64,000 nucleotides of DNA, taken from the NCBI RefSeq assembly GCF_041052385.1, contig NZ_CP163439.1:930001-994000 (forward strand), in the 5' to 3' direction. The stretch is from Streptomyces sp. R28. GTDB taxonomy: Bacteria > Actinomycetota > Actinomycetes > Streptomycetales > Streptomycetaceae. The notes under the pieces were generated by a model that saw only the letters and a program-made list of their open reading frames with translations, was not told the DNA's origin and made no database searches. The translations under genes and the position numbers were made by a program. Numbering within the stretch: position 1 is the stretch's first letter; every line of letters begins with the position of its first letter. Of this stretch, positions 41,971 to 48,653 are shown piece after piece.

Positions 41971-42122
41971 TATCCGGGGACCTTCCCCCTGGTCAACACC
42001 GTGTCCACGGGGAGTCACTCCACCATCTCGCCATGTTCACGCCCATCTCAGGACGCGGTATCACCCTTCCATACGCACGCCCCGCACGACTCGCCCGGCA
42101 GTTCCCACCGAAGGAGCCCGAA

Positions 42123-43031
42123 GTGCCGAACCACAGCCGAGTCACGCGCCGTCTGGGCCTGAAGGCCGCGTTAGCCGCGGCGGTCACCGCGCCCCTCTCC
42201 AGTACAGCACTGTCCGCCTCGTCCGCCTCGGCGGGCGAACGCCCGGCCCGCCGGCGCCTCCAGGCCATGTCCTTCAACCTGCGCTTCGCGAGCACCACCG
42301 AGCCCAACAGCTGGGCCGTGCGCAGACCGGTGATGCGCGAGCTGCTGCGCCAGGAGGCCCCGCATGTCATCGGCACCCAGGAGGGCGTCTTCTCGCAGCT
42401 GCTCGACATCGACTCCGACCTCGGCCCGCACTACGACTGGGTGGGCACCGGCCGACTGCACGGCAGCAGCGACGAATCCATGGCGATCTTCTACGACTCC
42501 CGCCGCGTCCGTCCGACCGCGTACGACCACTTCTGGCTCTCCGACACGCCGAACACGATCGGCTCCAACACCTGGGGCGCGGCCTTCGCCCGCATGGTCA
42601 CCTGGGTCCGCTTCCGCGATCTGGCCGACGGCGGCCGGGAGTTCTACGTCCTCAACACCCACTTCGACCATGTGAGCCAGTACGCGCGCGAGCGCAGCGC
42701 CTCCCTCATCGCGCAGCGGATCGCCGGGTTCGACCGCGCCCTGCCGGTCGTGGTGACGGGGGACTTCAATGTCGCCGCCCACAAGAACACGGTGTACGAC
42801 ACGCTGCTCGGCGCCGGTCTCGTCGACACCTGGGACTCCGCGCCCGAGCGCAGCGCGCTGTACGCGACCTTCCACGGCTACAAGCCACTGACGCCGAACG
42901 GCGACCGTATCGACTGGATCCTGTCCACGCCCGGCGTGACGGCGCACCGGGCGGCGATCAACACGTTCTCGGACGGCGGCCAGTTCCCGAGCGACCACCT
43001 GCCCGTGCAGGCGTTCCTGAGCCTGGGATGA
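42123..43031 (+). CDS. Tat-exported endonuclease/exonuclease/phosphatase-family protein
   Basis: The 302-residue protein has a twin-arginine signal (TRRLGLKAALAAAV, Ala-rich h-region, cleavage likely after SASAGE at ~40) and the EEP fold: MSFNLRF (~54), TQEGVFSQL (metal Glu), NTHFDH, VVTGDFNV and the last SDHLPV with its His. Family members hydrolyse phosphodiesters of nucleic acids, lipids or inositol phosphates outside the cell. GTG 42123 is set by AAGGAG at 42111-42116. Codon 17 is TTA (42171-42173), a rare Leu codon read by the bldA tRNA, so its synthesis may be tied to development. A strong terminator follows. Confidence 0.9.
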   Translation: MPNHSRVTRRLGLKAALAAAVTAPLSSTALSASSASAGERPARRRLQAMSFNLRFASTTEPNSWAVRRPVMRELLRQEAPHVIGTQEGVFSQLLDIDSDLGPHYDWVGTGRLHGSSDESMAIFYDSRRVRPTAYDHFWLSDTPNTIGSNTWGAAFARMVTWVRFRDLADGGREFYVLNTHFDHVSQYARERSASLIAQRIAGFDRALPVVVTGDFNVAAHKNTVYDTLLGAGLVDTWDSAPERSALYATFHGYKPLTPNGDRIDWILSTPGVTAHRAAINTFSDGGQFPSDHLPVQAFLSLG

Positions 43032-43032
43032 C

Positions 43033-43073
43033 ACGAGGCCCCCGTGACCGCCGGACGGTCACGGGGGCCTCGT
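43033..43073. terminator. Strong bidirectional hairpin terminator
   Basis: Two perfectly complementary 18-nt arms (43033-43050 and 43056-43073) enclose a 5-nt loop. It lies between the EEP-family gene and the convergent etfA gene and can end transcription from both sides. Confidence 0.9.
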
Positions 43074-43089
43074 TCAGCCCGGGGCGGGA

Positions 43090-44052
43090 TCAGCCCTTGC
43101 GGGTCTTGATCTCCTCGGTCAGGGCCGGGACGACGTCGAAGAGGTCGCCGACCACGCCGTAGTCGACCAGGTCGAAGATCGGGGCCTCGGCGTCCTTGTT
43201 GATCGCCACGATCGTCTTCGAGGTCTGCATACCGGCGCGGTGCTGGATCGCGCCGGAGATGCCCGAGGCGATGTACAGCTGCGGCGACACGCTCTTGCCG
43301 GTCTGGCCGACCTGGTTGGTGTGCGGGTACCAGCCTGCGTCCACCGCGGCACGCGAGGCACCGACGGCCGCGCCGAGGGAGTCGGCCAGGGCCTCGATGA
43401 TCGCGAAGTTCTCCGCGCCGTTGACGCCACGGCCACCGGAGACCACGATCGCGGCCTCGGTCAGCTCCGGACGACCGGTCGACTCACGCGGCGTGCGGCC
43501 GGTGACCTTGGTGCCGGTGGCCTGGGCGGAGAAGGTGACGGACAGGGCCTCGACCGCACCGGCGGCCGGGGCGGCCTCGACGGCAGCGCTGTTCGGCTTG
43601 ACCGTGATGACCGGAGTGCCCTTGGAGACACGGGACTTGGTGGTGAAGGACGCGGCGAACACCGACTGGGTGGCCACCGGGCCCTCGTCGCCGGCCTCCA
43701 GGTCGACGGCGTCGGTGATGATGCCGGAGCCGATGCGCAGCGCCAGACGCGCGGCGATCTCCTTGCCCTCGGCGGAGGACGGCACCAGCACGGCGGCCGG
43801 GGAGACGGCCTCGACGGCGGCCTGCAGGGCGTCCACCTTCGGGACGACCAGGTAGTCGGCGTACTCGGCGGCCTCGTGGGTGAGGACCTTGACCGCGCCG
43901 TGCTCGGCGAGCGCGGCGGCGGTGTCGGCGGCGCCGTTGCCCAGCGCCACGGCGACCGGCTCGCCGACGCGGCGGGCCAGGGTCAGCAGCTCCAGGGTGG
44001 GCTTGCGGACGGCACCGTCCACGTGGTCGACGTAGACGAGAACTTCAGCCAT
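43090..44052 (-). CDS. etfA: Electron transfer flavoprotein alpha subunit
   Basis: The 320-residue protein has the ETF N-terminal domain and a C-terminal FAD-binding domain with VSGGRGVNGAENF (~205-217), DAGWYPHTNQVGQTGKSV (~240-257) and SGISGAIQHRAGM, the usual FAD contacts. Together with EtfB it carries electrons from acyl-CoA dehydrogenases and other flavoenzymes to a membrane quinone reductase. It lies 73 nt downstream of etfB in the same direction, and the pair ends at a bidirectional terminator. Length is normal for the family. Confidence 0.96.
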   Translation of the reverse strand: MAEVLVYVDHVDGAVRKPTLELLTLARRVGEPVAVALGNGAADTAAALAEHGAVKVLTHEAAEYADYLVVPKVDALQAAVEAVSPAAVLVPSSAEGKEIAARLALRIGSGIITDAVDLEAGDEGPVATQSVFAASFTTKSRVSKGTPVITVKPNSAAVEAAPAAGAVEALSVTFSAQATGTKVTGRTPRESTGRPELTEAAIVVSGGRGVNGAENFAIIEALADSLGAAVGASRAAVDAGWYPHTNQVGQTGKSVSPQLYIASGISGAIQHRAGMQTSKTIVAINKDAEAPIFDLVDYGVVGDLFDVVPALTEEIKTRKG

Positions 44053-44125
44053 GGGATTGCTCTCCTGCGGATTGCGAAGTCTGAGGGGCGGTAAGAGGGT
44101 TGAGCCTCAAGCGGGCCAGAGACCC

Positions 44126-44914
44126 TTAGATGAACTTCTGGCTCGCGAGGAACTCAGCAAGCTGCTTGCCGCCCTCGCCCTCGTCCTTGACGATCGTGCC
44201 GGCGCTGCGGGCCGGGCGCGCGGCCGCGGCGTCGACGACGGTGTAGGCACCCTCGAGACCGACCTCCTCGGCCTCGATGTCCAGGTCGGACAGGTCCCAG
44301 GACTCCACCGGCTTCTTCTTGGCGGCCATGATGCCCTTGAAGGACGGGTAGCGCGCCTCGCCCGACTGGTCGGTGACCGACACGACGGCCGGCAGGGAGG
44401 CCTCGAGCTGCTCGGAGGCGGCGTCGCCGTCCCGGCGGCCCTTGACCGTGCCGTCCTCGACGGAGACCTCGGACAGCAGGGTGACCTGCGGGACGCCCAG
44501 ACGCTCGGCCAGCAGGGCCGGTACGACGCCCATGGTGCCGTCGGTGGAGGCCATGCCGGAGATCACCAGGTCGTAGCCGGCCTTCTCGATCGCCTTGGCC
44601 AGCACCAGCGAGGTACCCAGCGCGTCGGTGCCGTGCAGGTCGTCGTCCTCGACGTGGACGGCCTTGTCGGCACCCATGGACAGCGCCTTGCGCAGCGCGT
44701 CCTTGGCGTCCTCCGGGCCCACCGTCAGAACGGTGATCTCCACGTCGTCGTCGGAGTTCTCGGAGATCTGCAGCGCCTGCTCGACCGCGTACTCGTCGAG
44801 CTCGGAGAGCAGACCGTCCACGTCGTCCCGGTCGACGGTCAGGTCATCGGCGAAGTGCCGGTCGCCAGTGGCGTCGGGCACGTACTTCACGGTGACAACG
44901 ATCCTCAAGCTCAC
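44126..44914 (-). CDS. etfB: Electron transfer flavoprotein beta subunit
   Basis: The 262-residue protein begins MSLRIVVTVKYVPD and shows the ETF beta features: a nucleotide-binding fold, LRKALSMGADKAVHVEDD, VISGMASTDG (~121-130), the VTLLSEVSVEDG strand and a long C-terminal arm for wrapping around EtfA. It forms the AMP-binding half of the heterodimer. It is the first gene of the etfBA pair. A TATGCT box and an 8-bp inverted repeat lie just upstream. Confidence 0.96.
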   Translation of the reverse strand: MSLRIVVTVKYVPDATGDRHFADDLTVDRDDVDGLLSELDEYAVEQALQISENSDDDVEITVLTVGPEDAKDALRKALSMGADKAVHVEDDDLHGTDALGTSLVLAKAIEKAGYDLVISGMASTDGTMGVVPALLAERLGVPQVTLLSEVSVEDGTVKGRRDGDAASEQLEASLPAVVSVTDQSGEARYPSFKGIMAAKKKPVESWDLSDLDIEAEEVGLEGAYTVVDAAAARPARSAGTIVKDEGEGGKQLAEFLASQKFI

Positions 44915-44944
44915 GCCGGCTCTCCTACTGCGTCGACATTTCTC

Positions 44945-44969
44945 TGCTGCCTACTTGCAGGCAGCATAG
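44945..44969 (-). promoter_or_regulatory. Probable etfB promoter box with inverted repeat
   Basis: TGCTGCCT (44945-44952) and AGGCAGCA (44959-44966) form a perfect 8-bp inverted repeat with a 6-nt loop, 31-52 nt before the etfB ATG. On the minus strand TATGCT (44964-44969) overlaps one arm and looks like a -10 box, so the repeat spans the transcription start. No good -35 box was found. Confidence 0.5.
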
Positions 44970-45156
44970 GCGCCCCAAGTGGCCGTTCCCGCTCGGAACG
45001 ACCCGCGCTCCGAGCGAAATATTACTCGTCAGTACACCCAGTTCGTTCCCGCTAAGCAAGCGCTTTGAACTGTGACCTTTGCAACGCAGCGTAATCGGAA
45101 TCCGACGGCTTCGCAGAACGATGGAAGGCCGGTTCGGTCACATCGGTGCGGTGAGG

Positions 45157-45666
45157 TCAGTCACGCAGGCCGTTGAACCGGCCCTGGTGATACACCAGCG
45201 GACGTCCGGGGCCGGCGGGGTCACCGAGGAGGACCTCGGCCAGCACGATGCGGTGATCACCCGCGGGCACACGCCCCACGATCCGGCACACCATCCAGGC
45301 GAGGACGTCGTCGAGGACGGGGACGCCTTCGGGGCCCTCGCGCCAGGCCGTGGGCGCGCCGAAACGGTCGGCGCCGCTGCGGGCGAAGGTGGCCGCCAGG
45401 TCCTGTTGGTGCTCGCCGAGTATGTGGATACCGACGTGGTCCGTCGTGGCTATCGCCGGCCAGCTGGAGGCGCCGGTGCCGACGCCGAAGGAAAGCATCG
45501 GGGGCTCGGCGGAGACGGAGGTGAGGGAGGTGGCGGTGAAGCCGACCGGGCCCGTCTCGCCGCGGGCGGTGATCACCGCCACTCCGGCCGCGTGGCGCCG
45601 GAAGACGGAGCGGAGCAGGTCGGGAGAGGCGAGCTGGGTGGTGCCGAGGCCGGACGTGGCCGTCAT
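45157..45666 (-). CDS. Flavin reductase-family protein
   Basis: The 169-residue protein has the FMN-binding split-barrel of the flavin reductase-like family: RSVFRRHAAGVAVITARG (~20-37), GFTATSLTSVSAEPPMLSF (~43-61), GVHIL-like IHILGEHQ and FNGLRD at the end. Such proteins supply reduced FMN or FAD to two-component monooxygenases, including alkanesulfonate-type enzymes. ATG 45666 is preceded by AAGGA. A Cys-rich leader-peptide ORF lies 44 nt upstream, suggesting expression linked to cysteine or sulfur supply. No monooxygenase is adjacent. Confidence 0.9.
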   Translation of the reverse strand: MTATSGLGTTQLASPDLLRSVFRRHAAGVAVITARGETGPVGFTATSLTSVSAEPPMLSFGVGTGASSWPAIATTDHVGIHILGEHQQDLAATFARSGADRFGAPTAWREGPEGVPVLDDVLAWMVCRIVGRVPAGDHRIVLAEVLLGDPAGPGRPLVYHQGRFNGLRD

Positions 45667-45710
45667 GGAGTTGTCCTTCTGCGAGGGGAGATGTGCGGGT
45701 CCGTGGCCGT

Positions 45711-45791
45711 TCAACAGCCCGGACAGCGCGCGCTCGCGGTGCGGGCCAGGTCGACATGGGCCCGGCCGAAGAGAAGGAGTTCCTCAGGCAT
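45711..45791 (-). CDS. Putative leader peptide upstream of flavin reductase
   Basis: The 26-residue ORF starts at ATG 45791 and ends TGA 45711. Its sequence has MPEELLLFGR, then AHVDLARTASARC and PGC before the stop. The HVDLARxASAxC block is the hallmark of short actinobacterial leader peptides found before sulfur-assimilation and flavin-reductase genes. Two Cys codons lie within the last four residues, which fits ribosome stalling when Cys-tRNA is short. A promoter whose -10 box ends 6 nt before the ATG is present, so the leader would be translated without a Shine-Dalgarno site. Confidence 0.8.
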   Translation of the reverse strand: MPEELLLFGRAHVDLARTASARCPGC

Positions 45792-45797
45792 ACGGTC

Positions 45798-45827
45798 AGA
45801 CTGACGATAGGTGGCACACACAGTCAA
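45798..45827 (-). promoter_or_regulatory. Promoter of leader peptide and flavin reductase
   Basis: On the minus strand TTGACT (45822-45827), an 18-nt spacer and CAGTCT (45798-45803) end 6 nt before the leader-peptide ATG. The predicted transcript would begin at that ATG. Confidence 0.6.
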
Positions 45828-45875
45828 GTGGGTTCCGGGATGTGGGAGATGACTCACCCTCGGCATCACGGCCCC

Positions 45876-46289
45876 TCAGACCGCTTCGCCCAGTGCGGCG
45901 ATGACGTCCGCCTTGCGCGGCTGACCGGTGGCCCGCCGTACGACGTTGCCGTCGGCGTCGAGGACCAGCACGGTCGGCGTCTTGAGGATGTCGAGCCGGC
46001 GTACGAGGTCCAGATTGTCCTCGGCGTCGATCTCGACGTGGGTCACGCCCGGGACCATGCCGGCCACCTCGCCGAGCACGCGCCGGGTGGCCCGGCACGG
46101 TGCGCAGAAGGTGCTGGAGAACTGCACGAGGGTGGCGCGCTCGCCCAGCGCCTCGCCCAACTCGGCCGCCCCGAGCCGCTTTCCGTCGTCCCGCCCGCGC
46201 ACCCGTACTCTCCCGCTCCGCCGCTGATGCAGCACTCCGTACGCGCTCGCCGCGACGAGCACCACCACGCACACCACAAGTCCGGTCAT
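45876..46289 (-). CDS. Membrane-anchored thioredoxin-family protein
   Basis: The 137-residue protein has one N-terminal membrane helix (LVVCVVVLVAASAYGVL, ~4-20), a basic linker and a thioredoxin fold with active site FCAPCRAT (~62-69) and cis-Pro in KTPTVLVLD (~103). The CAPC motif suggests a reducing thiol-disulfide exchange. The fold could face the outside if the N-terminus is inside. ATG 46289 lies 11 nt from a SigR-like promoter, so induction by thiol-oxidative stress is likely. It is divergent from a DUF4395 gene, a frequent partner of thioredoxin-like proteins. Confidence 0.88.
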   Translation of the reverse strand: MTGLVVCVVVLVAASAYGVLHQRRSGRVRVRGRDDGKRLGAAELGEALGERATLVQFSSTFCAPCRATRRVLGEVAGMVPGVTHVEIDAEDNLDLVRRLDILKTPTVLVLDADGNVVRRATGQPRKADVIAALGEAV

Positions 46290-46299
46290 CACCCTGCTC

Positions 46300-46327
46300 A
46301 ACCCTTCACGAGACTGCAAAGATTCCC
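46300..46327 (-). promoter_or_regulatory. SigR-like promoter of the thioredoxin gene
   Basis: On the minus strand GGGAAT (46322-46327) and GTT (46300-46302) are separated by 19 nt (from GGAAT), matching the SigR promoter form GGAAT-N18/19-GTT. The expected start is only a few nt before the ATG at 46289. SigR controls thiol-redox genes in Streptomyces, matching the product. Confidence 0.65.
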
Positions 46328-46365
46328 GACTCCCCGAAGCCTGTCCGATGCGGAATGCTTGATTC

Positions 46366-46782
46366 ATGGACATCGACGTGAGGGGGCCGCGCTTCGGGGC
46401 GGCCGTGACGACCGTGGTACTGGCGGTCGTTCTGGTCACCGGGAGCGCTTGGCTGCTGGCCTGGCAGACGCTGGCGTTCGCCCTGGGCGCGGCGGGCGGG
46501 GTGGGCCGTTCGCCGTACGGCTGGCTGTTCCGCAAGGCCGTACGCCCCCGGATCGGGCCGCCGACCGAGTTCGAGGCACCGGAACCGCCGCGGTTCGCAC
46601 AGGCGGTGGGGCTGGTCTTCGCGGGCATCGGACTGGCCGGGTACGCACTCGGGCCGGACTGGCTGGCGCTGGCCGCGACCGGGGCCGCGCTCGCGGCGGC
46701 CTTCCTGAACGCCGCCTTCGGTTACTGCCTGGGGTGCGAGATGTACCTGCTCGTGCGAAGGGTGACGGTGCGCGCGGAGTAA
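46366..46782 (+). CDS. DUF4395 membrane protein
   Basis: The 138-residue protein matches DUF4395. It has a hydrophobic N-terminal helix pair (~13-50), a conserved loop with RKAVRPRIGPP, two further helices (~78-122) and the motif GYCLGCEMY (~124-132) with a CxxC pair inside or at the edge of the last helix. Function of the family is not established; it commonly co-occurs with thioredoxins and sulfurtransferases, as here with the divergent membrane thioredoxin. No clear Shine-Dalgarno site precedes the ATG. Confidence 0.85.
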   Translation: MDIDVRGPRFGAAVTTVVLAVVLVTGSAWLLAWQTLAFALGAAGGVGRSPYGWLFRKAVRPRIGPPTEFEAPEPPRFAQAVGLVFAGIGLAGYALGPDWLALAATGAALAAAFLNAAFGYCLGCEMYLLVRRVTVRAE

Positions 46783-46898
46783 AGGCGGCTTCAAAATCCG
46801 AGGTGGATCATGGGGTGGACGTGACGAGGATCTCGCCATTCACCGGCACTTGGGCTTGGCCCTCGGGCGTTCTTGGGGCACGATCTGCGACAAGCCGT

Positions 46899-46920
46899 AA
46901 ACCTACGGCTGCGTAACTTT
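46899..46920. promoter_or_regulatory. Inverted motif before the acyltransferase gene
   Basis: AAACCTACG (46899-46907) and CGTAACTTT (46912-46920) form an interrupted inverted repeat of type AAAnnTACG-4-CGTAnnTTT, 50-71 nt upstream of the PlsC ATG. Its position fits a transcription-factor site. A fatty-acid/lipid regulator is a guess based on the target gene. Confidence 0.5.
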
Positions 46921-46969
46921 CCACTGGGAGCTTCCTTCCCAGGCACAGAAGGAAGGGTCCACCCCGTCC

Positions 46970-47698
46970 ATGGCAGAGCTTGTCTACCGTCCCGTCGTCG
47001 GTTTCGCCCAGACGTTGTTCAAGGCGTGGGACCTCAAGATCGACTGCAAAGGGTCGGAGAACATTCCGCGCTCGGGCGGAGCTGTGCTGGTGAGCAACCA
47101 CATCAGCTACCTGGACTTCGTCTTCAACGGACTGGCGGCGCTCCCGCAGAAACGTCTCGTTCGCTTCATGGCGAAAGAGTCCGTCTTCCGGCACCGGATT
47201 TCCGGGCCGCTGATGCGCGGTATGAAGCACATCCCCGTGGACCGCAAGCAGGGTGAGGCGGCGTACGCGCACGCCCTGGACTCGCTGAGGTCCGGCGAGA
47301 TCGTCGGGGTCTTCCCGGAGGCCACGATCTCACAGTCGTTCACCCTGAAGAGCTTCAAGTCGGGCGCCGCGCGAATGGCCCAGGAAGCCGGCGTGCCGCT
47401 GATCCCGATGGCCGTGTGGGGCACCCAGCGACTGTGGACCAAGGGCCACCCGCGCAACTTCAAGCGCAGCCACACCCCGATCACGATCCGGGTCGGCGAG
47501 GCGATCGAGGCGTCCAAGGACAAGTACGCGGGTGCGATCACCCGGCAGCTGCGCGAGCGCGTCCAGGAACTCCTCGAGGCCGCCCAGCGCGCCTACCCGG
47601 TGCGCCCGAAGGACGCCGACGACACCTGGTGGATGCCGGCCCACCTCGGCGGTACGGCACCGACGCCGGAGCAGGTGCGCGAGGCCGACGCCCGCTAG
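46970..47698 (+). CDS. 1-acyl-glycerol-3-phosphate acyltransferase (PlsC family)
   Basis: The 242-residue protein has the PlsC acyltransferase motifs: NHISYLD (catalytic His and Asp, ~43-49), a second block around KRLVRFMAKESVF, FPEATIS (motif III variant, ~112) and VPLIPMAVWG (motif IV, ~140). It transfers an acyl chain to lysophosphatidate or a similar acceptor at the inner membrane face. AAGGAAGGG lies upstream of the ATG. An inverted motif and a gap of 187 nt precede it. Directly after its stop codon begins a 135-bp repeat ending in a terminator-like hairpin. Confidence 0.92.
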   Translation: MAELVYRPVVGFAQTLFKAWDLKIDCKGSENIPRSGGAVLVSNHISYLDFVFNGLAALPQKRLVRFMAKESVFRHRISGPLMRGMKHIPVDRKQGEAAYAHALDSLRSGEIVGVFPEATISQSFTLKSFKSGAARMAQEAGVPLIPMAVWGTQRLWTKGHPRNFKRSHTPITIRVGEAIEASKDKYAGAITRQLRERVQELLEAAQRAYPVRPKDADDTWWMPAHLGGTAPTPEQVREADAR

Positions 47699-47835
47699 GC
47701 GCTCCGCTGGGTAGTGCGGCTGGGTAGTGCCGCGATGTGTCGTCGGTCGGCTGCGGCGGCGTCGTGGCTTGTCATGCCCGCGCGGCGGAGGCGCATATCG
47801 ATACGACCCCGCGCCCCTTCGGGGCGCGCTGTTGG
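47699..47835. repeat. Dispersed hairpin-ended repeat, copy 1
   Basis: The element begins the nucleotide after the PlsC stop with GCGCTCCGCTGGGT and runs to about 47835. It shares order and sequence with the copy at 56069-56205: GCGCTCCGCTGGGT, GTCGTGGCT, CCCGCGCGGCGG, CATAT and CCCCGCGCCCCTTC. It ends in a perfect 7-bp stem, GCGCCCC-TTC-GGGGCGC (47811-47827), that can act as the PlsC terminator. The family is common as intergenic copies in Streptomyces genomes. Confidence 0.8.
47811..47827. terminator. Hairpin at the end of repeat copy 1
   Basis: GCGCCCC (47811-47817) and GGGGCGC (47821-47827) pair perfectly around a TTC loop. The hairpin lies ~113 nt past the acyltransferase stop and ~55 nt past the convergent transglutaminase-like gene stop, so it could serve both. 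Confidence 0.75.
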
Positions 47836-47881
47836 ACCGCCGGCCGAGGACGGACCGCGATCTGTGCCCCCGGGCTGAACT

Positions 47882-48454
47882 TCAGAGTGCGGTGGGGAGT
47901 GTCCGCCACAGATGTGGCCGGTCGAGGGCGGCCTTGAGGGTGTCGAGCACGACCGGGTGGGGTGCGGCGTACAGGACCGGACAATCCATCTCGTCTGACG
48001 CAGGATCGGGCTCGAATGCCAGCTGCTCGCCGTCCAGTGAGAACTGGGCGTCCACACCCGGTTTGTTGCCCCGCGGATCCTGCCGATGCCAGGCGCCGTT
48101 GAACCGTACGGCGACCAGCCCGTGTACCACCTCGAACTTCTGGTAGCACAGCGCGGTCGGGATGTCCTCGGCCCGCAGCAGCGCGGCCAACGCATGGGCC
48201 TTGGCGTAGCAGATGCCGGTGCCCTGTTCCAGGACGTCGGAGGCGCGCCAGGTGACGCGGAGATCGCCGGAGTCCTGTGAGTGGGCAACGGTGTCCCGCA
48301 CGAACTCGAACGCCGCCCGCGCATATTCATACGAGTCCGCCACGCCGTCGGCGAGCCTCGCAGCCGTCTCACGGACGAGCGGGTGGTGATGGTCGATCGC
48401 CTCGTCAGCGGCCAAGTACGCGGACAGGTCGGCGGTTTGCTGGATCATCTGCAT
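47882..48454 (-). CDS. Transglutaminase-like domain protein
   Basis: The 190-residue cytosolic protein has a transglutaminase/protease-like core with catalytic Cys in GTGICYAKAHALAALLRA (~81), His in VVHGLVAV (~111) and Asp in RQDPRGN (~125), in the expected order. Such domains cleave or cross-link peptide amides; the substrate is unknown. A good promoter (TTGACC-18 nt-TACGCT) places the transcription start about 2 nt before the ATG at 48454, so the mRNA is almost leaderless; a second ATG at 48448 is possible. Confidence 0.85.
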   Translation of the reverse strand: MQMIQQTADLSAYLAADEAIDHHHPLVRETAARLADGVADSYEYARAAFEFVRDTVAHSQDSGDLRVTWRASDVLEQGTGICYAKAHALAALLRAEDIPTALCYQKFEVVHGLVAVRFNGAWHRQDPRGNKPGVDAQFSLDGEQLAFEPDPASDEMDCPVLYAAPHPVVLDTLKAALDRPHLWRTLPTAL

Positions 48455-48462
48455 GGCAGTTG

Positions 48463-48492
48463 AGCGTAGATGTCAGCGCAGGCCTGGGTCAA
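48463..48492 (-). promoter_or_regulatory. Promoter of the transglutaminase-like gene
   Basis: On the minus strand TTGACC (48487-48492), 18 nt and TACGCT (48463-48468). The predicted start is 48456, two nt before the ATG. The sequence just upstream (AATTTATTTT, 48491-48500) is unusually AT-rich for this genome. Confidence 0.68.
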
Positions 48493-48653
48493 TTTATTTT
48501 CCGCTCTCCGCATAGGTATGCAGTGGGGACTTCGTGGCGAACCAGTAGCGGGGCGACCCGGCTCGACTTCGGCACTGCCGGCCTGGCTCAAGCACCTCCA
48601 TGCCGACAGGCAACGCTCGCCCGGCCCGTCGCCAGACGCGCCCGCAGGGTCGT

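Noticed and set aside
45257..45817. A 186-codon minus-strand frame overlapping the flavin reductase
   Set aside because: It is an out-of-frame shadow; the real small ORF here is the 26-codon leader peptide in another frame.
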